NCBI GenBank assembly: GCA_943370215.1
Contig: CALRQC020000003.1
Location: 62,001-126,000, forward strand
Direction: 5' to 3'
Length of the DNA: 64,000 nt
From: Niveispirillum sp943370215
Lineage (GTDB): Bacteria > Pseudomonadota > Alphaproteobacteria > Azospirillales > Azospirillaceae
Shown: positions 38,532 to 47,024 of the stretch, one piece after another
Layout: every line of letters starts with the position of its first letter
Numbering within the stretch: position 1 is the stretch's first letter
The notes under the pieces: generated by a model
What the model was told of the DNA's origin: nothing
Databases searched by the model: none
Seen by the model: the letters and a program-made list of their open reading frames with translations, nothing else
Made by a program: the position numbers and the translations under genes

Positions 38532-38903
38532 ATGGTCGAGTCTTTCGAAGTAGCTCAGCGGGCCCTGCTGAAGCGGTTGGGCAAGAACATTGCCGGTAGG
38601 CGGAAGGCGTTAGGATTGACGCAAGTTGGTCTGGCAGAGCGCCTTGGCATTGAACCTGAAAGCGTGTCCAGGTGTGAACGCGGGGTAACTTCGCCGTCAT
38701 TGACGCTGCTCCAACAGTTCGCATCGGTCTTGCAGATGACCGTGGCTGAGTTGCTGGCTGAGTACCCTGAGGAAACATATCCGGAGGCCCAGCGGCTTTC
38801 AGCGATGTTGTCGGACCTTGCCCCGAGCCAACGAGCCGCCTTGGTTGAAGTCGTAGAAAAGCTATGTCTCATGCTTGCGACGGAACGCCAGCAAGGAACC
38901 TAG
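38532..38903 (+). CDS. XRE/Cro-CI family transcriptional regulator
   Basis: A 123-aa repressor-like protein. The helix-turn-helix (TQVGLAERLGIEPESVSRCERG) covers about residues 30-52 and is followed by a helical C-terminal part suited to dimerisation. It has no LexA-like protease domain. The frame is open to 38229 but the ATG at 38532 is the natural start for this family. It probably controls its own divergent region and the element's replication or excision genes. Confidence 0.85.
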   Translation: MVESFEVAQRALLKRLGKNIAGRRKALGLTQVGLAERLGIEPESVSRCERGVTSPSLTLLQQFASVLQMTVAELLAEYPEETYPEAQRLSAMLSDLAPSQRAALVEVVEKLCLMLATERQQGT

Positions 38904-39511
38904 ATTCAGACCGCCCTCGTACACCGTTGATCTTCGCGCGCCTGAATGCTGCGGGTTCATCGTGTTGCGGTCATCGCAAAACCCTCGATTCGCGAAACCT
39001 AATTGGCGCGATAACAACGGTGCACTGGTCGACTTGCATGGGCCGGTCGTTAGATGGCACTGTACGCGAAGCTAAATTAATAAATATAAATCAATGACAT
39101 AGCGGCCGTCGGTACGCCGATTGGCCTGTTTTCCGCCCCGGACGTGCGTCGCACACATCTTTTAATAGCATAACTTTTCATGAATTTTGGTGAAAAAAGT
39201 CACGACTGCATAAAATGCTCTAGCAGCGTCCAGGACAGCCGCTGGGCATGTCTCCCAGGAGCTATAGGCGGACCCGCTGGTCGGTGGCTCAGGCGGCCTT
39301 CTAGCTGCGTCTCCGGGCGTGAAAATGCCTCGCGCGAGGCTTCTCGCAATACGATCCATTAATTTACAATCTTACAACCATAACTCTGCACACCTGATCT
39401 GCATTTGCGGCGGGATTGACCCATTTATGTCGATCTGTAATGCTTTCCCTAAGTCTGGGTGTTCCAGGCCCAAATCAACGTTGACCACTTCCAAGAATAG
39501 GAAAGCCTGCA
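38904..39511. other. 608-bp region without a convincing gene, inside the mobile element
   Basis: No frame here has a ribosome binding site or recognisable product. Local AT-rich stretches occur at about 39070-39095 and 39160-39215, the second with a CTTTTCA/TGAAAAaAG near-dyad (about 39174-39199). It is the longest non-coding stretch of the element and lies directly before the polymerase operon. It may hold its promoter and possibly a replication origin; the latter is speculation. Confidence 0.45.
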
Positions 39512-39790
39512 ATGCAGCATTACATCAAGACTCCTGACGGAAACGCCATCAATGCATCTAAAATCGGTGGCGTGAAGGCCACTAAGAGTGGCCTCGTTAT
39601 TCTGGGTAATGGCCCGAGCGAGGTTCTCGAGCTCTATTCCTGCCCGCCTGCGGTTGCTATCGAGTGGCGGAACGCCATTATCGAATCTCTGAGCGGTGTT
39701 CGGCCCAATCGGTCTTTGCCTGACATCGACTGGATGGCCTTGGCCAGGGCAGTGGCACCGGAGTGGGTTGCCACGAAGCGCGCTGGCTGA
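39512..39790 (+). CDS. Small protein, 92 aa, upstream of the polymerase, unknown
   Basis: ATG at 39512 follows GGAAAG. The protein begins MQHYIKTPDGNAINASKIGG. The N-terminal half looks like short beta strands and the C-terminal half helical. It is 77 bp upstream of the polymerase gene and probably in the same transcript. No family recognised. Confidence 0.6.
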   Translation: MQHYIKTPDGNAINASKIGGVKATKSGLVILGNGPSEVLELYSCPPAVAIEWRNAIIESLSGVRPNRSLPDIDWMALARAVAPEWVATKRAG

Positions 39791-39815
39791 GACGTACCCA
39801 TTCTAGAAGCCGATT

Positions 39816-39845
39816 TGACGTCCTTGATTAAGGTCAAGGACGTCA
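39816..39845 (+). other. 12-bp inverted repeat just before the polymerase start
   Basis: TGACGTCCTTGA (39816-39827) and TCAAGGACGTCA (39834-39845) form a perfect stem with a 6-nt loop, followed by CTCTTTT, 22 bases before the polymerase ATG. It may be a terminator/attenuator or a protein-binding site. Confidence 0.6.
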
Positions 39846-39867
39846 CTCTTTTAGAGGTTGCATACTT

Positions 39868-42744
39868 ATGCCCAGCCTTGACCTGGAACTCGACGATTTT
39901 GAAATGCCCTCCGGGTTACGACCGGGGGGCTCTCATCTTGATGAGCTGTCCGACCTCGAGATGGCGGGGATAGCCGCTTCTGAGAATGTGTTGTCGAAGA
40001 AGAGCTTCGACCAACTTTCCCGACGGATGCGGCGGGACCAGCGCGAGCTGTTGAAGCGCTTGGAAAGCGGTGACCTCGACAACCACATATCACCCCCCTG
40101 TTACCAAGGGCCAGCGGTCCATGCCGGCTTCGACGCTGAGTGGGTCCAGCGTTTCACCCACGGTCGACCGTGGAACGAGGTGCTGTGCATCACCATGGTG
40201 ATCGAGTGCGCCGGTCGATATTCGCGGTTCATCTACACGCCGCCCGGTCCGCGTCGTGAAGATCGCCCGACTATGGCTGAATTTGTTCAGAAGGCTCTGC
40301 GCAAGGCGATGAGGGAACGCGTCGTCCTGTCAATGCCCGACCAGTTGCTGGTCTTTGGCCATTTCATGCGTGGCGATCTGGCTACCTTCTCCGACTTCTG
40401 GGCACACAAGCGCGAATTTCGTGGCCTCGGAAAGACCCTGGTGAGCAGGCGTGAGGGGCATGACATCGGCATCGCCCCTGACAAGCCGGAGGATAGCGAC
40501 GCGCCAAACCGGGGCTGGTCTGGTGTTACGCATGGGGTCTGCCTGCGTGCGCTCGATCGTACCCTGTGGCGGGTGCGTCTTCGCTTCATGGATACCATCA
40601 AGCTGACCCCGGGCCAGAAGGGATTGGCCTATGCGGCGGAGCTGATGGGGAAGCGGAAGCTGTGTCTGCATGATGACCTAGAGGTGCCGCGTGCTGCCGC
40701 CGTCGAAAGGGCTGAGTGTGCTGGGGAAGGTCTTCCTGCCGTCTATGGGATCGACCGTATGGATTTGATCAAGCGCGACTACCCGGCTGCGTTTGAAGCC
40801 TATGCCTTCCGCGATGCGGAGATTGCCCTCGAGTACGGGCTGTTCATGCGTAACTTCGTCCGTGAACAGCTTGGCCTGGATCGCTTGCCGGCAACCATCG
40901 CCGGTTGCGCCGCTGCGCGCATCAGGAAGCTGGCGGGGGGCGGTGACGCACTGAGCAACCTGGTTGGCCGAACTACGGTCTCCCAGATGAAGTTCAATGA
41001 AGCGCGCCGCGGGTACGTTACTCGGAAGGTGGATCGTCCAGTCACCGGTCTGGGGCTGCTCTGGTCCTTCGCCCAAAAATTCTACCACGGCGGGCGTAAC
41101 GAGTGCTTTTACCACGGCCCGACCAGCGTGCGGCCTTGGTACGACTTTGACCTGCCCGGGGCCTACACGACGGCTCTGGTCGGGCTGCGGCCGCTGGACT
41201 ACGAGGCCGCCTATCAGGAGCTCGATCCGGACGCCTATGGCATCGACGACATGGGGCTGGCCTGGATCACATTTGAGTTCCCCTCTGGCACGCGGTTCCC
41301 CTGCATACCAGTGCGGGGGGGGTCCAACACCCTGTTTTTCCCGCTGAAAGGGGGGAAGGAGGATCAGGTTTTCGTGGGAGCCCCTGAAATAGTTCTTGCC
41401 CGCCGGATGGGGGCGGACATCAAGGTCATCCAGGGTTTCAAGGTTCCGTGGAAGTCTGACAGCCGGATTTTCGAACCTTTCACCCGTGAAGTGCAATCCA
41501 AACGCCGGGAGTTTCCGAAGGACACCCATCGGGCGTTCAACGAGCTGTGGAAGGAGGTGGGTAACTCTGGTTACGGCTTGATGGCGCAGGGGCTGCGGGA
41601 CAAGCGTGCCTTCGATCCGGCTACCATGCGCAGTCAGCCGGTTGGCCTGTCGGCGCTGACCGAGCCGTTCATGGCGGCCTGGGTTACCAGCTTCATTCGG
41701 GCCGTGTTGGGCGAAATTCTGGCTGGCGTGCCAAAGGAAGCGACCGTGATCTCGGCGACCACTGACGGCTTGTTGGTGGACGTGCCGATGGATCGGCTGA
41801 AGCTGGATGGTCCGCTTTGTACCTATTTCGCCGATCTGCGGGAGAAGTTGTTCGGGGCGCGGGAGGTGCTGGACCCGAAGCCCAAGCATGGGGCCTTGCA
41901 ACTGATCTCCGTGGCGGTTCGGACCACGTTCACCGCCCGACGGTTAGCGGGCTACCTGCCGGTCTGCGCGAAGGGTGGTGTAAAGCCCCCCTGTAAGCCT
42001 TCCACCCACAACAAGCACATGCTGCGCCTCTACATCTCCCAGCCGAAGACCATCGTCCATGAGCAGTTGATCTCTGCCCGTGAGCAGTTGATGCGCGAGG
42101 TCGACCTGATCAGCATCGAGCGGACCCGGCGCCTGAACCTGACCTACGATTTCAAGCGACGCCCCTGTGACGCCCGCATGGTCCAGTTTGGTCACCGGGA
42201 GCGCGTTGCGTGGGATACCGTGCCCTGGAATACGGTTCAGGAAGCGGAGTTTGCCCGAGCGCGTCTCAGCGGCTGGCGCGATAAGCGCGACCACGGCTTC
42301 TACGACCTTCGGGACTATGAGGACTGGTCCGAGGAGATTGCGGCCGCCTTGGCTGCAAAGGAGGCGGGCGACGCGGTCGGCTGGGCTGCGCCTCCCGTTC
42401 GGGCGGACAATGCCTGGGGGGTACTGAAGCGTGTCTTCTTGCAGGCGGGTCGCCGTGGGGAATGGGGGGTCTGCTTCCAGCCAAGGGAATTGTCTGCCAT
42501 CGCGCGGATGCTCACGGACGCCGGCTTTGACACTGGCAAGGAGGATATCACATACGCCGGCCGCCGCGCGCTCCCTCTCATCCCGCACTGCGTTGCGCTG
42601 ACTGACCGCACGTTGGCTTTGCTCAATGTGATTATCTCCCGCTTCCCGACGTTCGACTATCGGCAGGTCTTCAGGGTTGCCGATTGGGAACTGCTTGAAG
42701 CTCGCCTCACCGCCATCCGACAGCCGCCCCCCGCTTTGGTGTAA
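39868..42744 (+). CDS. Family B DNA polymerase, primer-independent type (piPolB-like)
   Basis: A 958-aa DNA polymerase. The 3'-5' exonuclease is complete: Exo I D89-A-E91, Exo II around H165-D170, Exo III Y312-x3-D316. A YxGG-type linker motif (FYHGGR, 405-410) precedes polymerase motif A (YDFDLPGAY, 425-433), motif B (K562...NSGYG 566-570) and motif C (TTDG, 631-634), with KPKHG near 671. The first Asp of the usual DTD in motif C is Thr, but the catalytic Asp remains. No terminal-protein gene is nearby, unlike phi29-type systems. Length, motif C form and genetic context match primer-independent PolBs of pipolins, which start DNA synthesis without a primer. That activity is inferred, not shown. 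Confidence 0.85.
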   Translation: MPSLDLELDDFEMPSGLRPGGSHLDELSDLEMAGIAASENVLSKKSFDQLSRRMRRDQRELLKRLESGDLDNHISPPCYQGPAVHAGFDAEWVQRFTHGRPWNEVLCITMVIECAGRYSRFIYTPPGPRREDRPTMAEFVQKALRKAMRERVVLSMPDQLLVFGHFMRGDLATFSDFWAHKREFRGLGKTLVSRREGHDIGIAPDKPEDSDAPNRGWSGVTHGVCLRALDRTLWRVRLRFMDTIKLTPGQKGLAYAAELMGKRKLCLHDDLEVPRAAAVERAECAGEGLPAVYGIDRMDLIKRDYPAAFEAYAFRDAEIALEYGLFMRNFVREQLGLDRLPATIAGCAAARIRKLAGGGDALSNLVGRTTVSQMKFNEARRGYVTRKVDRPVTGLGLLWSFAQKFYHGGRNECFYHGPTSVRPWYDFDLPGAYTTALVGLRPLDYEAAYQELDPDAYGIDDMGLAWITFEFPSGTRFPCIPVRGGSNTLFFPLKGGKEDQVFVGAPEIVLARRMGADIKVIQGFKVPWKSDSRIFEPFTREVQSKRREFPKDTHRAFNELWKEVGNSGYGLMAQGLRDKRAFDPATMRSQPVGLSALTEPFMAAWVTSFIRAVLGEILAGVPKEATVISATTDGLLVDVPMDRLKLDGPLCTYFADLREKLFGAREVLDPKPKHGALQLISVAVRTTFTARRLAGYLPVCAKGGVKPPCKPSTHNKHMLRLYISQPKTIVHEQLISAREQLMREVDLISIERTRRLNLTYDFKRRPCDARMVQFGHRERVAWDTVPWNTVQEAEFARARLSGWRDKRDHGFYDLRDYEDWSEEIAAALAAKEAGDAVGWAAPPVRADNAWGVLKRVFLQAGRRGEWGVCFQPRELSAIARMLTDAGFDTGKEDITYAGRRALPLIPHCVALTDRTLALLNVIISRFPTFDYRQVFRVADWELLEARLTAIRQPPPALV

Positions 42745-42803
42745 TTCGCCCGCTGGGGAGTAGTTGATCGTTCGATCCACCAAAGCCAACGTTCAAGGAC
42801 GTC

Positions 42804-43985
42804 ATGACCACAGCCCTGATTACCACCAGCCTGGTTAGGAACCCTCCGGACATCCCGGCGGGCAAGCGGCGGGTGCGCGTCTACGACTCTGAAATCCGTG
42901 GCCTGTCCGTGGAGTTTCGGCCGGGTAGTGCCAGCTTCCGACTGCGGTACTTTGATGAGCACCACCGAGAGCAGTCGATTGGACTCGGTCGCTTCGGTGA
43001 CGTCACTGTTCCCCAGGTCCGCGAGCGCGCCAAGTTCCTGCGTGCGGCGGTCGCCCTCGGGCAGGACCCGGCGGCGGAGAGGCGGCGGCGGCGTGCCGTC
43101 CCCACCGTGGCCAGCCTTCTGGAGGGCACCGTGCTGCCCGAGCTGGCACACCAGCGTGGGTCCGGCAACCACCGGGCCTATGCAGCCCGCATCAACCAGG
43201 CGTTCGGCAGGTTGCGCCTGGACGAACTGAAGCCGGCGGACATCACCGGCTGGCGGGCGAGCATGGTCAAGGCTGGGCTGGCCAACGCCACGGTCAACCG
43301 TCACACGGCGTTCCTGCGCATGGCCTATAACAAGGCGATCGAGCAGGGGCTGTACTCCGGCACCAACCCGGCAAAGTCCCCTGGGGCGCTGCCCGAAGGC
43401 AATCGCGAGCAGTACCTGACCGTGGATCAGGTCCAGGCGCTGGTCAGGGCGCTTGACCTCGAACCCAACCGGGACGCCGCCTGCGCCATCCTCCTGCTGC
43501 TGCTGACGGGCGCGCGGCGCAACGAGGTCACCCAGGCCCGGTGGGAGGATGTCGACTTTGACCTGAGCCTGCTGACCGTCCGGCGGTCGAAAAGCGGCCG
43601 TCGGCATCACATCCCCCTGTCGCCGACGGCTGTGCAGTTGCTCCGCCGGCAGCACCTGCGCACCGGCCACGGGGAGCATGTCTTTCCGGGTCGTGTGCCG
43701 GGCAAGCCGATCACCAGCCTGCGTGGTAGCTGGGAACGGGCACGAGAGGCGGCGGGCCTGCCCGGCGACTTCGTGCTCCACTCGCTCCGCCACACCTACG
43801 CGAGCTGTCTGGTCAACCGTGGCCGGTCGCTGGCCGAGATCGCCGCCGTTCTCGGCCACAGCCAGCTTTCCACCACCCGTCGCTACGCGCACCACGCCCC
43901 AGACCGCCTGGTCTCTACGGCGACGCTCGCCGCCGAGACCTGGGGGCTCCTGCCGGCAATGGAGGCGCGTATCGACACCAACTGA
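42804..43985 (+). CDS. Tyrosine recombinase / integrase 2
   Basis: A 393-aa integrase with the full catalytic set (TGARRNE, HSLRH, VLGHSQL, RRYAHHAP). N-terminal arm-binding sequence PAGKRRVRVYD parallels integrase 1. It lies 60 bp behind the polymerase gene and shares its direction, and it is the recombinase closest to the right att site. That makes it the best candidate for integration into tRNA-Arg. Its stop codon overlaps the ribosome binding site of the AlpA-like gene. Confidence 0.92.
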   Translation: MTTALITTSLVRNPPDIPAGKRRVRVYDSEIRGLSVEFRPGSASFRLRYFDEHHREQSIGLGRFGDVTVPQVRERAKFLRAAVALGQDPAAERRRRRAVPTVASLLEGTVLPELAHQRGSGNHRAYAARINQAFGRLRLDELKPADITGWRASMVKAGLANATVNRHTAFLRMAYNKAIEQGLYSGTNPAKSPGALPEGNREQYLTVDQVQALVRALDLEPNRDAACAILLLLLTGARRNEVTQARWEDVDFDLSLLTVRRSKSGRRHHIPLSPTAVQLLRRQHLRTGHGEHVFPGRVPGKPITSLRGSWERAREAAGLPGDFVLHSLRHTYASCLVNRGRSLAEIAAVLGHSQLSTTRRYAHHAPDRLVSTATLAAETWGLLPAMEARIDTN

Positions 43986-43997
43986 GGAGAAACGATC

Positions 43998-44228
43998 TTG
44001 AACACCACCGTTGCAGCTACGCCCGTCCTGCCCGCCCCCTTCACCGGGATGATGACGCCGGCGGACGTCGCCAAGCTGCTGAACGTGTCGGAGAAGACCC
44101 TGGAACGCTGGCGCATGACAGGTGAAGGCCCCCGGTTCTGCCGTGTATCGAAGAAGGTCATTCGGTACCCCGGCGACCTGCTGGTGGCCTTCTTGAGCGC
44201 CAACATCGTGTCGAGCACCGCTGCCTGA
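43998..44228 (+). CDS. AlpA/excisionase-like helix-turn-helix protein
   Basis: A 76-aa protein with the MerR/HTH_17-type fold of AlpA and excisionases (TPADVAKLLNVSEKTLERWR, then a wing with the FCRVSKKVIRY segment). Such proteins bend att DNA and direct excision. It uses a TTG start preceded at eight bases by GAGGAG, which overlaps the integrase stop, so translation is coupled to integrase 2. Confidence 0.8.
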   Translation: MNTTVAATPVLPAPFTGMMTPADVAKLLNVSEKTLERWRMTGEGPRFCRVSKKVIRYPGDLLVAFLSANIVSSTAA

Positions 44229-44372
44229 CGGGTAACCGATAGGCGGCCCCACGCGACTACCCTCCGACCTGTATCGGTCCGCAACCGGATCGGCAGGACG
44301 GAAACGAGACTTCGAGATTACGCGCATCCGTGCCGCGCCATGACGAGCAGATGGCGCCGGGAGCAAACAAGG

Positions 44373-44407
44373 CGGCCCTTCCCGAGACCACGGGAAGGGC
44401 CGTTTTT
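44373..44407 (+). terminator. Rho-independent terminator after the AlpA-like gene
   Basis: CGGCCCTTCCCG pairs with CGGGAAGGGCCG around a 6-nt loop and is followed by TTTTT. It ends the integrase 2/AlpA transcript. Confidence 0.88.
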
Positions 44408-44495
44408 GCATCCGGAACGCCTTGCCAGATACCCCAATGGGGCCTGAACCGGAAAAGGTGACATTCTGCACTGTACCGGGGGGCAGTGCATGACC

Positions 44496-44577
44496 TGCCC
44501 CACGCCCCACGAGGGTCAACCGTGGGCGGGGAGCCATGCGTAGCCTATGAGTGGGCCCCTTCGTGGGGCGTGGGGCA
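44496..44577. repeat. 17-bp perfect inverted repeat near the right att site
   Basis: Arms at 44496-44512 and 44561-44577 share the repeated CGTGGGGCGTGGGGCA sequence. Position next to attR suggests integrase or excisionase arm sites; this is inference. Confidence 0.55.
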
Positions 44578-44804
44578 TACGGTGTCGTCAGGGGCGGCGG
44601 CGGGGCAACAGGAGGGCCCCTTGCCGCCTTGTCCGCACCCAGGCGGGACCCGCCATGCGACGGGCTACCCGTTCGTGGCGGGCTTCAGCGTCGGTGATCG
44701 ACCGGGGGGAGGCCAAACGTGGGAATAGCGTGGGGCAGGGTAAAACCCGTCCGCGGTGCCTGCCGTGACAACCGCCGAAAACCCAAGGTTTGCTATGGAG
44801 AAAA

Positions 44805-44881
44805 TGGCGCGCCCGAAAGGATTCGAACCTCTGACCCCCAGATTCGTAGTCTGGTGCTCTATCCAGCTGAGCTACGGGCGC
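44805..44881 (-). tRNA. tRNA-Arg (ACG), integration target
   Basis: A 77-nt cloverleaf with encoded CCA. The 7-bp acceptor stem is GCGCCCG/CGGGCGC. The anticodon loop CTACGAA gives anticodon ACG. Its 3' half, including the left 46 bases, is the copy brought by or shared with the mobile element (repeat 44803-44850). The tRNA stays intact after integration. Confidence 0.95.
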
Positions 44882-44920
44882 ATCGCCAAAACATCACCCT
44901 GTGATGAAGAAAATCGGAAA

Positions 44921-44997
44921 TGGCGCGCCCGAAAGGATTCGAACCTCTGACCCCCAGATTCGTAGTCTGGTGCTCTATCCAGCTGAGCTACGGGCGC
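44921..44997 (-). tRNA. tRNA-Arg (ACG), second copy
   Basis: A 77-nt tRNA identical to the one 39 bp away, with the same ACG anticodon and encoded CCA. The duplication would protect the cell if one copy were damaged by integration. Confidence 0.95.
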
Positions 44998-45185
44998 GCT
45001 GTACTTCCATTTTCTTCACCGCCGCCGCCCCGTGAGGCAACGTCCGGTGAGGTCGCCGCTTGTAATGGATGCGTTCGGGGAAGGCAATAGGAAAATTGCA
45101 TGGCACACGCGATTTTGTTCAGCGTGCGTTGCCGACCGCCCCGGCATCAGCTATCAGTCAGGCAAATCCGCAGGAGAAGACCCCC

Positions 45186-45671
45186 TTGAGCAACAGAATC
45201 ACCGATCCGCAGAAGAACTTCCCCGTCACCTGGGAAGAGTTGCACCGCAATGCCAAGGCCCTGGCTTGGCGGCTGGCCGATCAGCGCCAGTGGAGGGGCA
45301 TCATCGCCATCACCCGTGGCGGTCTGGTGCCGGCCGCCATCATCGCACGCGAACTGAATATCCGCGTGGTGGAGACCATCTCGGTCAAAAGCTATGATGA
45401 CAAGACCCAGGGCGAAATCCGTGTCCTGAAGGCTCCAGACGCCGTTACCGATGGTGGCAAGGACTGGATGCTGATCGACGATCTGGTCGATACCGGCAAG
45501 ACGGCGGCCTATGTGCGCAAGCTGCTGCCTGAGGCGCATTTCGCTACGCTCTATGCCAAGCCCGCCGGCCGTCCTCTGGTGGATACCTTCATTACCGAGG
45601 TCAGCCAGGATACCTGGATTTATTTCCCCTGGGATCTGCTGCCGGTCAGCTATCTGCAGATCGAGCGCTGA
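45186..45671 (+). CDS. gpt: Xanthine(-guanine) phosphoribosyltransferase
   Basis: A 161-aa type I phosphoribosyltransferase close to E. coli Gpt in pattern: QWRGIIAITRGGLVPA, the PRPP-binding MLIDDLVDTGKTA, and the FATLYAKPAGRPLVD and DTWIYFPWD blocks. It converts xanthine or guanine plus PRPP to the nucleotide in purine salvage. A TTG at 45186, behind AGGAG, gives the natural N-terminus; the open frame extends upstream to 45069. Confidence 0.9.
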   Translation: MSNRITDPQKNFPVTWEELHRNAKALAWRLADQRQWRGIIAITRGGLVPAAIIARELNIRVVETISVKSYDDKTQGEIRVLKAPDAVTDGGKDWMLIDDLVDTGKTAAYVRKLLPEAHFATLYAKPAGRPLVDTFITEVSQDTWIYFPWDLLPVSYLQIER

Positions 45672-45676
45672 TCAGC

Positions 45677-45722
45677 AAAAAGGGGTGTGAGGCGGATGAC
45701 GTTCCGCCTCACACCCCTTTTT
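45677..45722. terminator. Bidirectional terminator after gpt
   Basis: Nineteen-bp perfect arms (45677-45695, 45704-45722) begin with five A and end with five T residues. Confidence 0.9.
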
Positions 45723-45735
45723 GTCTTGATTGCCT

Positions 45736-45849
45736 GGGGTTCAGACCAAAGGACATGTCCATGCCCTTTGAAGGCCGCTGACCGCCGCCCCGGCGGCCGA
45801 AGGAAAACTAAACACCAAGGGACACAGCCTATGCCCCTCGGTATTATTG
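45736..45849. repeat. Hairpin-flanked repeat element, short copy 3
   Basis: A CCAAAGG/CCTTTG hairpin (about 45747-45773), a GC-rich core (GGCCGCTGACCGCCGCCCCG) and a CCAAGGG/CCCCTcGG hairpin at about 45816-45842. The right end GGTATTA contains the stop codon of the minus-strand gene at 45844. The layout matches the elements at 8.2, 10.2 and 62.7 kb, with a shorter core. Confidence 0.55.
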
Positions 45850-46230
45850 GTCGGCGAACGTGTCGCGCAGGCGTGGGGCATCGCTGATTGTCTGCCGCAT
45901 ATTCGCCATTTCCCGGTTGTTGGGGCTGGACGCCATCTCGGCGCGTGACAAGGTGCCATCGCCCCGCGGTTCCGCCTTGGGCGGCTTGCCGAACTTGGCG
46001 TGAAGCCTCGCATATTCCTGCCGGTGGTAGTCGTCCGACTCCTGGAACCCCGGCTCCCCGTTGCGTGGGGCCGTCACAATCACCTCATCCGCCTGCTCGG
46101 CCGGCGTACCGGGCGGCGGCGGGGGTGGCTCGTCGGCGGCAAGGGCTGGCAGGGCAGTGCCCAGGAGCAGCCCGGTCAGGGCCAGGACTGCAAACCGGCG
46201 CCCGGCGGGCTGGAAGGCAAGCATCCGCAT
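45844..46230 (-). CDS. Small exported protein, proline-rich, unknown
   Basis: A 128-aa protein with a signal peptide (hydrophobic LALTGLLLGTALPALA, cut near ALA-AD) followed by a proline-rich linker (EPPPPPPGTP). The rest is hydrophilic and charged, with YARLHAKFGKPPKAEP. No family recognised. Likely periplasmic. Confidence 0.65.
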   Translation of the reverse strand: MRMLAFQPAGRRFAVLALTGLLLGTALPALAADEPPPPPPGTPAEQADEVIVTAPRNGEPGFQESDDYHRQEYARLHAKFGKPPKAEPRGDGTLSRAEMASSPNNREMANMRQTISDAPRLRDTFADQ

Positions 46231-46345
46231 TTCCTGGTCCTTTCTGTTTCGATACCAAGAACCATCCCTTTATTAGAGATGGGGGGTGGGGGAGAAATTG
46301 CTATCCCCCTTTCACGCCGGTCAGCGCCAATCCGGCCGCACAATA

Positions 46346-46915
46346 TCAATCATGCCAGTCGCCCAGCAGGGGACGCATCCGCAGACTTTCCTTGCTACGC
46401 ACCCGCACCTTGCCATGCACATGGTCGGGTTTGGCGTCACGCGGGCCCCCCACGCGCACCGGCCGTTCGGCAAAACGCCCCAGGGAGATCATGCGGTCAT
46501 AAGTGACGATGGCGGCAGCCACGGCGACATTGACGCAGAATTTGGTCGGGATCTTCACCACATGGTCACAGCGGGCCAGCATGGCGGGGGAGAGGTTGCC
46601 CCGTTCCGACCCGAATACATAGGCGGCGCGTAACGGATGGCGGAAGCTGGGCAGTTCCGCCGCATCGTCGGTCAACTCGCAGCCGACCAACTGGCAGCCG
46701 GCCGGCAGTGCCATCTCGGCCAGCGACCCCCAGCCATAATAGGGTACATGGTCCACCCCGCCGGAGGTGTCGGTGCGCCGCACCTCTTCCACATCCACCA
46801 CGCCATTGACGGTGAACACGAAGCTGGCACCGAAAGCATGGGCCGTGCGCATGATGGTGCCGACATTGCCGGGTTTGCTGATGCCCTCCGCGCCCAGGGC
46901 GAAATAACCACGCAT
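46346..46915 (-). CDS. TrmH/SpoU-family RNA 2'-O-methyltransferase
   Basis: A 189-aa SPOUT-class methyltransferase. The signature motifs are GNVGTIMRTAHAFGA (motif 1), YVFGSERGNLS (motif 2) and IPTKFCVNVAVAAAIVTYDR (motif 3, the SAM-binding knot). It would methylate ribose in tRNA or rRNA; the exact target is unknown. The ATG at 46915 has a weak AGGT site; the frame is open upstream. Confidence 0.85.
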   Translation of the reverse strand: MRGYFALGAEGISKPGNVGTIMRTAHAFGASFVFTVNGVVDVEEVRRTDTSGGVDHVPYYGWGSLAEMALPAGCQLVGCELTDDAAELPSFRHPLRAAYVFGSERGNLSPAMLARCDHVVKIPTKFCVNVAVAAAIVTYDRMISLGRFAERPVRVGGPRDAKPDHVHGKVRVRSKESLRMRPLLGDWHD

Positions 46916-47024
46916 GATGACCTGACTGGATAATTTTAGTGGAGCTGCGGCCAGTCCTTGGCACGGGATACCCCTTCGGGGCAAGGCCTGCGCCCATCCC
47001 GGTGGAACGGGGGCCGACATGCGA

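Larger units (their letters stand above)
44229..44804. other. Non-coding right end of the element
   Basis: Contains a terminator (44373-44407), a TGCACTG/CAGTGCA dyad (about 44467-44490), and a perfect 17-bp inverted repeat with arms 44496-44512 and 44561-44577. The arm core GCGTGGGGCA recurs at about 44728 and, outside the other att site, at about 27036. No gene was found. Confidence 0.6.
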
